Assembly: GCF_002892795.1 (NCBI RefSeq)
Contig: NZ_PJMC01000007.1
Span: forward strand, 169,717-233,716
Origin: Arthrobacter sp. AFG20
GTDB taxonomy: Bacteria > Actinomycetota > Actinomycetes > Actinomycetales > Micrococcaceae
Length of the DNA: 64,000 nt
Direction: 5' to 3'
A model generated the notes under the pieces. That model was not told where the DNA came from, did no database searches, and was given only the letters and a program-made list of their open reading frames with translations. Below are positions 17,799 through 27,788 of this stretch, one piece after another. How positions within the stretch are numbered: the first letter of the stretch is position 1; each line of letters starts with the position of its first letter. Position numbers and translations under genes: made by a program.

Positions 17799-18711
17799 GT
17801 CTGTCCGATCGTGGTGGTCGAATGGCGGTGCGGGGACCAGCGATTTAGCGGGCTCCGAAAGCATTGTTCAATCCCTGGAACGTGCGGGCCAAGTCTTCCT
17901 ACGCACCCTCCTGCCAATCAGCCGATACCGAGCGGGCTACCAACTGGCCCGTCGGTGCATCCACGAAGACCGACCACTAGTCATGCACAGGGCCTCCTCT
18001 AATCGTCATGAAACGTGGAAAGACTGCACACGCTGGGCTGCGCACCCGTACGTAGCGCACAATTGCTCCTCGTTCCCGAACACGCCAACGCTACGCGGAC
18101 GCCACGGAACAGGACCTTAATGAGGGCGGCATGGCAGTGTATCCAAGAGTTTCGGTCGGGCGCGATCAGGCCAAGAGACGGGCGTCGGACGAAAAATTCC
18201 GCACAACTGGTCACGAACAGCCTGCGAGTCTGGCATGAAGCACGTTTCTCCATACAACGGGGCACGGCATTTTCTACTGGCGACGGGGTACGGGATCTTG
18301 GTCGGACGCGTTGGCTCCTCCACATTTTCCGCCCATCATTTTACGCCCATCGCTGCCGAGCACCGAAAGTTGCCGCACGGGGTGCTGACTCCACTGTCCA
18401 GGCCAGCCGGCGTAGTGCGGTCAACTGCCCCGTTTCGGGCATGCGAATCGGAATGAAGGCCGGTCAGCACGCTCGTACTGAAGGAAGATTTGGGATCTCT
18501 GGCTCGCCCTTATCCTTGCGCTGGAGCTTGACGCGGTGCGTGCCGGGTGAACAGTGGCAGCCATGGGAGAACGAGCATCATGAACACCGCCGCCACATTA
18601 CAAAGGCGGGCTCCTGGACCACCCGCCTGTGCGCTTTAGATCGCGGTGCATGCGCAGCCCCAAAGTAACATCGTCAGCGTCAGGCAGAACCGGCGGACGA
18701 AGCGTCCTGGA

Positions 18712-18727
18712 TGTTTCACGTAAAACG
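18712..18727. other. Degenerate parS-like site
   Basis: TGTTTCACGTAAAACG. One core position is changed (GTGAAAC to GTAAAAC) and the last outer base differs. It lies 57 bases from a second degenerate site. Confidence 0.55.
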
Positions 18728-18768
18728 AAGACCTTGACCATGTCGGCATGCTCCGATCCGGCAACACG

Positions 18769-18784
18769 CGTTTCACATGAAACA
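18769..18784. other. Degenerate parS-like site
   Basis: CGTTTCACATGAAACA. The central CG is changed to CA, which breaks the CACGTG heart of the palindrome; the arms are otherwise intact. ParB binding may be weak. Confidence 0.55.
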
Positions 18785-19132
18785 TCGTCCGCAGGTGACA
18801 CTGCTGTCGCTTCCAGGTCGACTCTCTACGATGACGTGACAGGGACAGGAGAGCGGACGACTCATTCCATTTCTGGGAGAAGCTAGTGTCCACCGTTTCA
18901 GGCCGGGAAGCCTAGGAGCTAGTTTGTGCAACCTATATAGCGCGTTATGCGCCTATAGGGCGTTGGTCGCGCGTTTCCGGCTGCGCGACACATCGCCCCA
19001 GAAAAGCCCTCCGCGTCCTCGTATCGAAGAACCGTTCTGTGAACACGGACATCAACAGCCATGAACCTGTGCTTCTGCCAAGACACGTCGGCCGTGTTTC
19101 GAACGGGCTGCAACTGCCTAGCAGGCGCGAAC

Positions 19133-19148
19133 GGTTTCACGTGAAACC
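19133..19148. other. parS site
   Basis: GGTTTCACGTGAAACC, a perfect 16-base palindrome with the intact core. Confidence 0.93.
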
Positions 19149-20261
19149 ATGACCTTGTGCCCACGTTGGACGATTCCACAACGGTAATACGACGCCGGGC
19201 ATGATGGTCAACAACAAGGAACAGTGCGACTTCCGGTCTTTCCCCGTCCGACTGCCCCTTGGATTCTGCAGGCCATCCTCCGCGCTCTGACTTAAGACCT
19301 GCGCAGGACCAAGCCGTCCATAACTCCTACTTACGGCGTGGGGGCGTGTTCGTAGTCGCCGGATCCCGTACGTACGGTAGGCGTCTGCTGCCAGCCAGAC
19401 CGCCAATGGCGCCTACCGTGCCGGATTGGGACGATGGATTCCAGTCCGCTTCGGGGCCTGGGTTTGTGCAGCCCGCACCCCGGGCAGCACGACGCATGCG
19501 TGCCGGAAGAGAATCGAGTGTGAAAGGGCGGAACATTGGCCCGTGGCCTGCTCACGACATATACCCCTACTGGTGTCGGCCGTGCTGATTTCAACGCACG
19601 GGTAGTACTGACCGCCCGCCATCGACCCCAGCGGATGACCACGGAATGGTGTCCTGCCATTGCCGGCACAGACTTACGATGTTTCGACTGCGGCCCAGAG
19701 GTCCCGCGTGGGTCCCACCGAACCTACATCTTCGGTGAGATTCTCCGCGCCATCCAGGACCATCGCCTTCCGGAGGCCGTCGTGCGTGCAAATTCTCGAT
19801 GCCCACTGCTTTCCTGGGAGGGGTTAGGCCCAAATTCATGCCCGGTCCACGTTGTTGGAGGAGGACGAAGGTAGGACGCACGCCGTCCAACTCTGGTCTA
19901 CCCACCCACGTCTGCCGTTATGTTTTTGCGGCGGTGATGGCCAGCTCAGCGATGGGTACTGCCACGATCCTTTGTCCCACCCTGATCAGCAGCCGGCCGC
20001 TCAGTAGGTGACCGGCCTAGGAGACGGATGCAGCGCTTGCATAAGTGCCCTGCACCTGCCAGGGGAACGCCGGGGGACTAGATGGGCACCCAAACTTGGC
20101 CCACTCGCTGGACCAGACATTAGTGGGCGAAAGCGCAAGATCAGAAATCTCTGTTGTCATCGTCGGAACGGTGATCGCAAGTTCCTTCGGCGTCCTTAAT
20201 GACCACCTCCAGGGGGATCTGTAGGGTCACACGGGCCGATGTATTGAGACTCACGGTGACA

Positions 20262-20697
20262 TTATTCACAGTCTTATCCACATGTGTTTCCACAGCGTTA
20301 TCCACAAGCTGATCGACAGCCCTCGGCCGCCCCGCGGGCTCGCCCGCTCTGTCAGTGAAGAACCTCTGAACTAGTCCAGCTTGGTGGATGCCGCGCGCAC
20401 GGGCTCAGCGCCCGCGTTTGGTGAAATGCGCCAGCCCCCAGGCGAGCCAAATCATGCAAAAAATCATCGACAAGTTAACCGATTTGATTCGAAAAACGGG
20501 TCGGCTACCCACAGCCAGGCTAAGGGCCATGGGCGGGCATGCGATTGCCGTGCAGTTTCACGTGAAACACCCACAGCGCTGGCAGCGTCGTTGCGCCAAT
20601 CCAGTCAGAACCAACTCGTACCAGATAGCCCCCGGCTCCTACGACCAACGCCGCCAGAACGCTTTTGCCCACAGGGTTATCCACAGCTTTATCCACC
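20262..20697. promoter_or_regulatory. DnaA-box group inside the parS array
   Basis: Three perfect TTATCCACA boxes lie at 20274, 20298 and 20677, all on the plus strand. Near matches are TTATTCACA at 20262 and TTATCCACC at 20689, and TTTCCACA and CCCACAGG motifs lie between. The density is as high as in the region before dnaA. The two sub-groups are split by about 370 bases that contain one parS site. Confidence 0.7.
20554..20569. other. parS site
   Basis: AGTTTCACGTGAAACA, with the 14-base core intact. It sits between the two groups of DnaA boxes. Confidence 0.93.
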
Positions 20698-21232
20698 GAC
20701 TTATCACCAAGCCTTGGAGCTCAGGGAACATGTTCAAAACCACGCGTCAGTTCCTCTCGGACAGCACTCGTCGTCTTGACTGTTAACACCGACCGCCGGA
20801 CACCTTACAGGTCCGACTAGGTTCACACCGCCACGAGCTGCGGTCAGGCCGACCACGCAGTCGCTCCGCACGGATTGGACCTCGACTAGCGGGGGAGAAC
20901 TGTCCAAGGGTGGGTAGTACATCACCCTGGCGCCTGCCACGGCGGAGACCGCGTGGGCCGCACAAGTGGCTGACCGGAACATTCGGTTCAGGCGGGGAGC
21001 ATGTCCATCCTTTCCTTCCCGGTGCGGTTAAAGCCAGACTGAACTCGCTCGTATGACCCACTCGTTCTCCGCTTCCGCCCGGCACGGGAGACTCGTTTCT
21101 GCAGCTAAGCCTCGTCGTTTCACACGGTCCGTCGGAGCAAGTGACTGTCCACGTCGCAGGGCGGGCAGTACCGGCCGACCCGGGCCGAGATCTCCAAGCG
21201 ACCGCCCGTCATTCCGGCGACACCCCTACGAA

Positions 21233-21248
21233 CGTTTCACGTGAAACC
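21233..21248. other. parS site
   Basis: CGTTTCACGTGAAACC, with the 14-base core intact. Confidence 0.93.
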
Positions 21249-21809
21249 ACCGCCCGGCGCGGAATCTGACGAAGGAGTGAAGAAATGTGACCGGTACGGA
21301 CACGCACGGTAGTCGCAGGTTGAGGCTTGGACCGACTGATACCGAGCCCAACGAGAGGCCACACCGCTCGGCGTCGCCGCTGCCGGATCGAGCGGAGGCA
21401 CGCCCTCGGACAACCACTCGGGCCAGCGCCGCACGAGGCGCCGTCCGCGGGAGGCACTTCTCACTAGCTGCGGTTTAGGGTCAGGACCAATTGCTCACCG
21501 CTGCACACCGTCCGGTAGCCTGATCCTGCGATCTCGCGGCGTCCCTCGGTTCCCGGTTCTCGTTCTCTATGCCGCAATCCCGATGTAGGCTTCCACACAC
21601 CCGTGATGAGCAGTAAGCCGCGGGCAGGCTAAGACGCGCGTCCAACCCCTCTGCACCCAGCCCGAGGACCATACGAGGTGGATGTGCCATACTCGCCGGC
21701 CCACTCCTGGCATTCGAGCGTGTTGGCCTGAACTGAACAATAGGCAGCTAACCGCTACCGGGTCGTCCACTTCTCTTGAACGACACATGCGTGCCCATCG
21801 GGAGCCGGC

Positions 21810-21825
21810 CGTTTCACGTGAAACA
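21810..21825. other. parS site
   Basis: CGTTTCACGTGAAACA, with the 14-base core intact. Confidence 0.93.
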
Positions 21826-22296
21826 TGCCCTAACGAAGTGCGTATGCGAAACGTCGCGCCCGAACGCCCGCTGGATACGTGCTAAAAGCGGCACCGGCGC
21901 CTCCAGGAAAGCCGCATCGGCAAAATAGCGCAGCGGAGGCAACGACTTAATCGGTGCGTTCGTCATTGCAAAATGAGCCTAGGAACTAGGGTACCCGCCA
22001 TCTGCTCACCGTTGAGCAGCAGTCGGCACCTGATACTTGGTCAGGCCCTAGCAGACATGGCAATTGGCCTACTACCGCAGCACGAAGAATGGGTTGCAAC
22101 GCAAGCATCGCAGAATGGGCTGCGGGGCAGGGACCAATCAAATTTCGCTAGTCCGCGGCACGACAGAGAGAGGCATCCGGGCGGCATCCCGGACCCACTG
22201 GTCACGCCAACTGCCAACTAGGCGGAGGCAGCACTGCCACAGCTGAAATAGTGGTCTGCGTGGATGTACAGCGCGCCCGCGGACCACCCCGGCCCA

Positions 22297-22312
22297 TGTT
22301 TCACGTGAAACA
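22297..22312. other. parS site, perfect consensus
   Basis: TGTTTCACGTGAAACA, identical to the 16-base consensus. It is the last site of the array, about 700 bases beyond the 3' end of parB. Confidence 0.95.
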
Positions 22313-22967
22313 GAGCAGCGATCGGGAAATGGCCATCACACCGAACGCGTAGCGCCCACACGAAGACTGGCACCCGGCTGATGTTGGGTCCATGCCGTAC
22401 TCCAGAAGCACCACAGCACTGGTGGCCCTTCCACCGCTGAGACCCGCGGCCAGGAGACGCCGGCCCCCTCGACTTTTCGCTTCATGAGGGCCAGTGGGCG
22501 TGCCAAAAGCCCGCAAACCCTAGAACCCCTTGCAGGAGTGCCTAGGTGGCGCCTAGTGCGACCACAAGCGTCTACCGTGCCCCTAAAGGCCGGCAAACCT
22601 CCACGCTAAACAAGCACCCTTTCCCGAAAACTCGTCTGTACGGCTGGACCGCGCGAAACCACCGGAACGCTTTACCCGCGATCATATCTACGAAGTCCAT
22701 CCGTCGAGGGAATGAGAAGCAAAGTGGGGTCAGCGCGGAAAATGTGAGGCATGCCGAGTCAAGCACAGACGTAGGGACTGCAAGGGTTCACTTTATCCCG
22801 CATAAGTGCCTAGTGAGGCCCAGCCGCTCCATTACCCGTACTTGCAGTCCTTGCTGCACCCTCCATCTTGGCCGTGTGAGCAACACAGGGGTAGCAAGGG
22901 CAGCCATGAACCGCCCAGTACTACCGTCGACAGGCGTCGCCCACTGAAATAAACCACCCGGACACAG

Positions 22968-22998
22968 AAAGGGCCCGTTCGGCTGAACGGGCCCTTTT
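22968..22998. terminator. Bidirectional terminator after parB
   Basis: A 13-bp stem AAAGGGCCCGTTC / GAACGGGCCCTTT with loop GGCT. It has A on one side and T on the other, so it can stop transcription from either direction. It closes the parAB transcript on the minus strand. Confidence 0.9.
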
Positions 22999-23009
22999 CG
23001 ACTGACTCT

Positions 23010-24353
23010 TTAGTTTTCGGCCCCTGGCGCGAGGACGTCCATGATGCGGTTGAGGTCCTCAACGCTAGCGAATTCGATACTCACGCGGCCTTTACGGGCT
23101 CCGAGCGAGATCTTCACATTGGTGTCGAGCCTGTCCGAGAGCGAGGAGGCCAGGTAATCCAGCCGTTCGTGGCGTGCGCCCGGACGGGGAATGTTGTTCT
23201 TCGCCGGCGTCGCAGGTTCACGGTGCAAGGTGACCGCTTCCTCCGTGGCGCGGACCGACATGCCTTCAGCCACGATCTTCTGCGCCAGGCGTTCCATGGA
23301 CGCTGCATCGGGAAGCGCGAGCAGGGCCCTGGCATGGCCGGCAGACAGTACATTGGCGGCAACACGACGCTGCACCAGCGGCGGGAGCTTCAACAGCCGC
23401 AGAGTGTTGGACACCTGCGGCCGTGAGCGGCCGATGCGGTCAGCCAGCTGCTCGTGAGTCGTGCCGAAGTCCTCCAGCAGCTGCTGGTAAGCGGCCGCCT
23501 CTTCCAGCGGATTCAGCTGGCTGCGGTGCAGGTTCTCCAGAAGTGCGTCCCGCAGCAGGTCATCATCCGTCGTGTCCCGAACAATCGCGGGGATCGTGGA
23601 AAGTCCAGCGGCTTGTACTGCCCGCCACCGGCGCTCACCCATCACCAGTTCATACGGTTCTCCACCCTTTTCGGTTGAAGTACGCACCACAATTGGCTGG
23701 AGGACACCTATTTCACGAACGGAGTGAACGAGCTCCGCCATGTCATCCTCATCGAAGACAGAACGGGGCTGTTTGCGGTTTGGATGGATGTCCGTGACAG
23801 GAATCTCGGCAAAACGGACGCCCGGTACCTCGATGAGATCAACACCGTTGTCAGAGACAGCAGCAGAGTCTACGTTCTCCCCTTCAGCGGCAGCCTGGGC
23901 CGAAGCCGCATCATTCTTGGGCTCATCCGCCGAGGACGTGTCCGGGCGAGCAGCTTCGGACTTCCCAGCATCCTTGCCGGCCCTGGCTGTGCCGGACTTT
24001 GCAGAAACCGCGCCGGCCTCCGAATCACCTCCCTTGGAAGGGGCGATCTTCGCCGCGGACGTGGCAGGGGAGGGCTTCACCGCATCCGGGGCACCCTCAG
24101 TGCCTTCGTCAGTACCCGCCTCAGCCGGAGCCTCGGCCGGACCCTTCCGACCGGACCGGCGAGCAGGCGTTTCGTCGAGGTCAGACTTATCCGGCTCAAC
24201 GGCCGGGACGGGTTCAGCCGTCTTGCGCGCCTCGGGGAAGAACAGATCCACAGGGCGCGACGGAGCAGCTCCGTTACCCGAAGCGCTTGCGGACGCGGAA
24301 CTTGGAATGAGTGCGCCAAGACCGCGACCGAGCCCGCGTCGCTTATCGCTCAT
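23010..24353 (-). CDS. parB: Chromosome-partitioning protein ParB
   Basis: A 447-residue CTP-dependent DNA clamp that loads at parS and recruits SMC. The extreme N-terminus ([13 protein letters not shown]) is the ParA-contacting motif. The NTPase domain has HPNRKQPR and GERRWRA. The helix-turn-helix is [21 protein letters not shown], and a C-terminal dimerisation domain ends the protein. Between the N-terminal motif and the ParB domain lie about 150 residues of low-complexity Ala/Glu/Ser/Lys sequence, which makes this protein clearly longer than the usual 280-380 residues. It is next to the parS array and 67 bases downstream of parA. Confidence 0.96.
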   Translation of the reverse strand: MSDKRRGLGRGLGALIPSSASASASGNGAAPSRPVDLFFPEARKTAEPVPAVEPDKSDLDETPARRSGRKGPAEAPAEAGTDEGTEGAPDAVKPSPATSAAKIAPSKGGDSEAGAVSAKSGTARAGKDAGKSEAARPDTSSADEPKNDAASAQAAAEGENVDSAAVSDNGVDLIEVPGVRFAEIPVTDIHPNRKQPRSVFDEDDMAELVHSVREIGVLQPIVVRTSTEKGGEPYELVMGERRWRAVQAAGLSTIPAIVRDTTDDDLLRDALLENLHRSQLNPLEEAAAYQQLLEDFGTTHEQLADRIGRSRPQVSNTLRLLKLPPLVQRRVAANVLSAGHARALLALPDAASMERLAQKIVAEGMSVRATEEAVTLHREPATPAKNNIPRPGARHERLDYLASSLSDRLDTNVKISLGARKGRVSIEFASVEDLNRIMDVLAPGAEN

Positions 24354-24420
24354 GGATGATTCCCTCCATCGGAAGAGCCCGGCTATACCGGGCTCCGGCT
24401 GTTGCTGTGTTTGGAAAATT

Positions 24421-25473
24421 CTAACGCTCAGCGATTTCCGCTGCGGCTTCCAGGTAGGACAACGCGCCGCTGGAGGATGGATCGTACGTCATGACGGTCT
24501 GCTGGTAACTGGGCGCTTCGGAGATCCGCACAGAGCGTGGAACGACGGCGCCGAGGACCTGCTCCGGAAAGTGCTGCCTGACTTCAGCTGCGACCTGGGC
24601 AGCCAGGTTGGTGCGTCCGTCGTACATGGTGAGCAAAATCGTGGAAACTTCCAGTTCTGCATTCAGGTGCTTCTGGATCATCTCGATGTTCTTCAGCAGC
24701 TGGCTCAGTCCCTCGAGTGCATAGTATTCGCACTGGATGGGGATGAGCACCTCGCCGGCCGCACAGAAGGCATTGACCGTCAGCAGGCCCAGGCTGGGCG
24801 GGCAGTCGATGAAGATGTAGTCGAGCCGCTGTTCGCCCTTCTTCTGCCGCGACTTGGCATAGACGTCGATGGCGCGGCGGAGGCGTTGCTCCCGTGCCAC
24901 CAGGGAGACGAGCTCGATCTCGGCGCCGGCCAGGTGGATGGTGGCCGGGGCGCAGATGAGGTTGCTGATGTCCGGGCACTGTGCGACTACGTCTTCGAGG
25001 GGCAGATCGTTGATCAGGACGTCGTAGATGCTGTCGACGTCGGCATGGTGCTCAATGCCCAGTGCCGTGGACGCGTTACCCTGCGGGTCGATGTCGATGA
25101 CCAGGACGTTCAAGCCCGCAGCCGCCAACGCCGCAGCGATGTTGACAGTGGTTGTGGTCTTTCCCACTCCACCCTTTTGGTTTGAGACCGTGAAGACGCG
25201 TGTCTTCTCCGGCTTCGGCAGGTTGCGGCCGAGGAGCCGTTCCCGCCTCCTGTTCTCGTGCGCGAGTTCCCGGGCGATGGGACTCGAGTCATCCAGGGTG
25301 TCCAAGACGTTTCCCCGCGCCGCGGTTTCACGTGAAACCTTGGGGGCGCTCGTGCCCGCAACCGGATTGGACTGATTTATTGTCGTAGCGACCGGTGATA
25401 CGCCAAAGGCACGCGCCGACCCCAGAGACACGAACGGGGGAATCCGCTGCGTGGAGGTTTCGCTACTGGTCAC
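24421..25473 (-). CDS. parA: Chromosome-partitioning ATPase ParA (Soj)
   Basis: A 350-residue ATPase with the deviant Walker A motif [12 protein letters not shown] near residue 98, the DIDPQGNAS switch and the [15 protein letters not shown]alker B region. It forms gradients on the nucleoid that pull ParB-parS complexes to the pole. About 85 residues precede the ATPase domain. Codons for Val-Ser-Arg-Glu-Thr in that extension spell out a perfect parS palindrome. The GTG start at 25473 is the first in frame after the rsmG gap. It is transcribed with parB. Confidence 0.95.
   Translation of the reverse strand: MTSSETSTQRIPPFVSLGSARAFGVSPVATTINQSNPVAGTSAPKVSRETAARGNVLDTLDDSSPIARELAHENRRRERLLGRNLPKPEKTRVFTVSNQKGGVGKTTTTVNIAAALAAAGLNVLVIDIDPQGNASTALGIEHHADVDSIYDVLINDLPLEDVVAQCPDISNLICAPATIHLAGAEIELVSLVAREQRLRRAIDVYAKSRQKKGEQRLDYIFIDCPPSLGLLTVNAFCAAGEVLIPIQCEYYALEGLSQLLKNIEMIQKHLNAELEVSTILLTMYDGRTNLAAQVAAEVRQHFPEQVLGAVVPRSVRISEAPSYQQTVMTYDPSSSGALSYLEAAAEIAER
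25324..25339. other. parS site inside parA
   Basis: GGTTTCACGTGAAACC, a perfect 16-base palindrome, lies in the N-terminal part of parA and encodes VSRET on the minus strand. Confidence 0.93.
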
Positions 25474-25558
25474 TGGGACACACTCACTCTCGTTCGGCTT
25501 TCACTGCCGTTCTCTAGCCTAACCGCTACACCCTAAGGACCCGCGGCACCTTGCGGGG

Positions 25559-26209
25559 CTAGGCCCTCTTTTGGGTCTTCTTAACTACGATGCGCACCAC
25601 CGTGGTGGGCTCCTCGAGCAGGTCTTGGCCTACAGTGACCACCGACGTCTCCACGCCACCAAGCTTGCGAATGGCCTTAGCCGCCTTGTCGATCTCATCG
25701 GCGGCGCTGCGACCCTTGATGGCCACGACTTCACCCTCCCCGCCGAGCAGCGGAATGGTGAGGCCAGCAAGATTGCTCAGGGCGGACACTGCCCGGGCGG
25801 TCACGACGTCGGCCGTCACCATCCCAACGGCAAGTTCAGCACGCGTACGCATGACGGTGACGTTACTCAAACCGAGATCGTCAACCACTTCCTGCAGCCA
25901 GATCACCCGGCGCTCCAGCGGTTCGATGAGGGTCAGTTCGAGGTCAGGGCGTGCGATAGCGAGGCAAAGGCCCGGCAGGCCGGCGCCGCTTCCGACGTCG
26001 GCGACGTGGCTGCCCTGGGCAATTTCACTTTCGATCACCGCACAGTTCAGGACATGGCGTCCCCAGAGCCTGGGGATTTCCCGCGGACCGATGAGTCCTC
26101 GCTCGGTGCCTGACGTCGCGAGGTGTTCGACATACCGTTCAGCCAGGCCCAGGCGGTCGCCGAAGATCTTCTCCGCCGCCTGTCGCTCGGCTGCCGTCAT
26201 TTCAACCAT
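25559..26209 (-). CDS. rsmG: 16S rRNA (guanine-N7)-methyltransferase RsmG
   Basis: A 216-residue SAM-dependent methyltransferase (GidB) that modifies 16S rRNA near position 527; loss gives low-level streptomycin resistance in other bacteria. The SAM motif VADVGSGAGLPGLCLAIARP is near residue 70. ATG 26209 is chosen to give the usual family length; a frame extending to 26293 would overlap jag by 65 bases. The ribosome binding site is weak, so it may be coupled to jag, which ends 19 bases upstream. The C-terminus is basic (KKTQKRA). Confidence 0.93.
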   Translation of the reverse strand: MVEMTAAERQAAEKIFGDRLGLAERYVEHLATSGTERGLIGPREIPRLWGRHVLNCAVIESEIAQGSHVADVGSGAGLPGLCLAIARPDLELTLIEPLERRVIWLQEVVDDLGLSNVTVMRTRAELAVGMVTADVVTARAVSALSNLAGLTIPLLGGEGEVVAIKGRSAADEIDKAAKAIRKLGGVETSVVTVGQDLLEEPTTVVRIVVKKTQKRA

Positions 26210-26228
26210 CAGTAAGTCAGCCAACGGT

Positions 26229-26792
26229 TCAGTCGGCGGAAACGACGATGTGCCGGCCTGCACCCTCGCCCTCGGACTCGCTGACGAATCCAAGGTCGGC
26301 GACGGCGTCGTGGACGATCTTCCGCTCGTAGGCGCTCATGGGCTCCAGCGCGACGGCGTCGCCGGTTTCCTTGACGGAGGCGACGGCGTCTTCAGCGATC
26401 TTCTGCAGGTGGCCCGCGCGTTCCTTCCGGTAGCCGTTGATGTCGAGTACCAGGCGTGAGCGGTTTTCCGTCGCAGAAAGAACGGACAGCCTGGTCAGTT
26501 CCTGAAGGGCCTCCAGGACCTCGCCGTCCTGCCCGACGAGGCTTTCCAGCCCGGCGGATTCTTCCTCGGCCACGATCGAGATGTAGGTGCGTCCGTTGCG
26601 GACCTCGATGTCAATGTCACCGTCGATGTCGGCGATGTCGAGCAGTTCCTCAAGGTAGTCGGCGGCTACATCGCCCTCTTCTTCCAGGCGGCTTGCCGTC
26701 GTGCCCTTGCCCGCATCTGCGGCAGCGGCAACGGAGTCCTGTTCTTCGCCGGCTTCAGCGGAAAGTGCGTGCTCAGAGCTCTCAACAGACAT
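26229..26792 (-). CDS. jag: Jag/KhpB-type R3H and KH domain RNA-binding protein
   Basis: A 187-residue protein. An acidic low-complexity N-terminal 40 residues are followed by a KH domain (SLVGQDGEVLEALQELT, with a VGQDGE loop in place of GxxG) and an R3H-like domain with YERKIVHDAVAD near the end. Such proteins bind RNA and always sit beside yidC in actinobacteria. It overlaps the yidC stop by one base (TAATG), so it is translationally coupled. Confidence 0.92.
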   Translation of the reverse strand: MSVESSEHALSAEAGEEQDSVAAAADAGKGTTASRLEEEGDVAADYLEELLDIADIDGDIDIEVRNGRTYISIVAEEESAGLESLVGQDGEVLEALQELTRLSVLSATENRSRLVLDINGYRKERAGHLQKIAEDAVASVKETGDAVALEPMSAYERKIVHDAVADLGFVSESEGEGAGRHIVVSAD

Positions 26793-27772
26793 TACTTCTT
26801 CTTCCTGTTCTTGCGTTGTGGCTGAATGCGCTGCGTCCGGGCCTCGGCAACCGACGCGGCGGCAGCAGCTTCCGCTTCGGCGTCAGCCTTCTTGCCGCCC
26901 AGGATGGGAAGGGCCGGAAGGCCCTTGGCGGCACGGCGCTCGGCAAGGGCCTTGGCGGCGGGGGATCCCGGCGTCGGCATCCGGCGGATTACGAAGAACT
27001 GCTGCGCCATAGTCCAGAGGTTGGTGGTGGTCCAGTAGATCAGGACACCGATGGGGAAGTTGATGCCGCCCACGCCGAAGACGATCGGCAGGATGTAGAG
27101 CATCATTTTCTGCTGCTTCATGAACGGGCTGGCCATGGCCTCTTCGGACATGTTCTTGGCCATGATCTGCTTCTGCGTGATGAACTGCGAGGCCGTCATG
27201 GCCAGGATCATCAGGATCGAGAGGATCCACACGGCCACCTCATTGCCGCCCGGGGGCGTGCCATGAAGCAGGGTCGCGGACAGCGGAGCGCCGAAAATGC
27301 TGGACTTGTCGAACTGCTGGACCTGGTTCGCGCTCATGGCGCCGATGCCTTGACCGCTGGAGCTGGCGTTCGCGACGCCGGACAGCACCTGGAACAGCGC
27401 GAAGAAGAACGGCATCTGGATCAGCATGGGGAGGCAGGCCGAGAACGGGTTGGTTCCGTGCTTCTTGTACATGGCCATCTGCTCCTGGGCCATGGCCTGG
27501 CGGGACAGCTGGTCGGTCTTGCCCTTGTACTTGTCCTGCAGCTTCTTCAGGTCCGGCTGCAGCAGCTGCATGCCGCGCTGGGCCTTGATCTGCTTGACGA
27601 ACACGGGGATCAGCGCGGCCCGGATGACCAGCACCAGCCCGATGATGGACAGCGTCCAGGTCCAGCCGGAAGCCTCCGGCATCCCAATGCTGCTCAAGCC
27701 CTCGTGGAAGCCCACCATGATGATGGACACAAGCCACTTGAACGGAAACATGATTGTTTCAAAGAAGTCCAT
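26792..27772 (-). CDS. yidC: Membrane protein insertase YidC
   Basis: A 326-residue Oxa1-family insertase. Five hydrophobic segments are visible, starting with WLVSIIMVGFHEG; the core hydrophilic-groove region includes LIQMPFFFALFQVLSG. The C-terminus is strongly basic (RIQPQRKNRKKK), which helps ribosome docking. It inserts membrane proteins alone or with SecYEG. It lies between yidD and jag on one transcript. Confidence 0.95.
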   Translation of the reverse strand: MDFFETIMFPFKWLVSIIMVGFHEGLSSIGMPEASGWTWTLSIIGLVLVIRAALIPVFVKQIKAQRGMQLLQPDLKKLQDKYKGKTDQLSRQAMAQEQMAMYKKHGTNPFSACLPMLIQMPFFFALFQVLSGVANASSSGQGIGAMSANQVQQFDKSSIFGAPLSATLLHGTPPGGNEVAVWILSILMILAMTASQFITQKQIMAKNMSEEAMASPFMKQQKMMLYILPIVFGVGGINFPIGVLIYWTTTNLWTMAQQFFVIRRMPTPGSPAAKALAERRAAKGLPALPILGGKKADAEAEAAAAASVAEARTQRIQPQRKNRKKK

Positions 27773-27788
27773 ACGATATCCCTATTCG

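Larger units (their letters stand above)
17007..22967. other. Gene-free parS array (putative chromosomal centromere)
   Basis: Six kilobases between the trxA and parB terminators with no supported gene. All open frames are short, lack ribosome binding sites and differ in codon style from the neighbours. The base composition is visibly less GC-rich than flanking genes. What it does contain is nine ParB-binding palindromes, seven with an intact GTTTCACGTGAAAC core and two with a single core change, plus a group of DnaA boxes at 20.26-20.70 kb. Nothing conserved is seen directly beside the palindromes, so they are not carried by a longer repeat. It is bounded on both sides by strong terminators, so it would be little transcribed. 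It is placed next to parAB and 8 kb from dnaA. The centromere role is inferred. Confidence 0.8.

Noticed and set aside
17466..18002. 178-codon frame in the parS region, the longest there
   Set aside because: No ribosome binding site, no domain, abnormal composition rich in Ser, Pro and Cys, and it reads through a parS site (VSRET).
23740..25185. 481-codon plus-strand frame opposite parA/parB
   Set aside because: Antisense to two certain genes, with no known domain.
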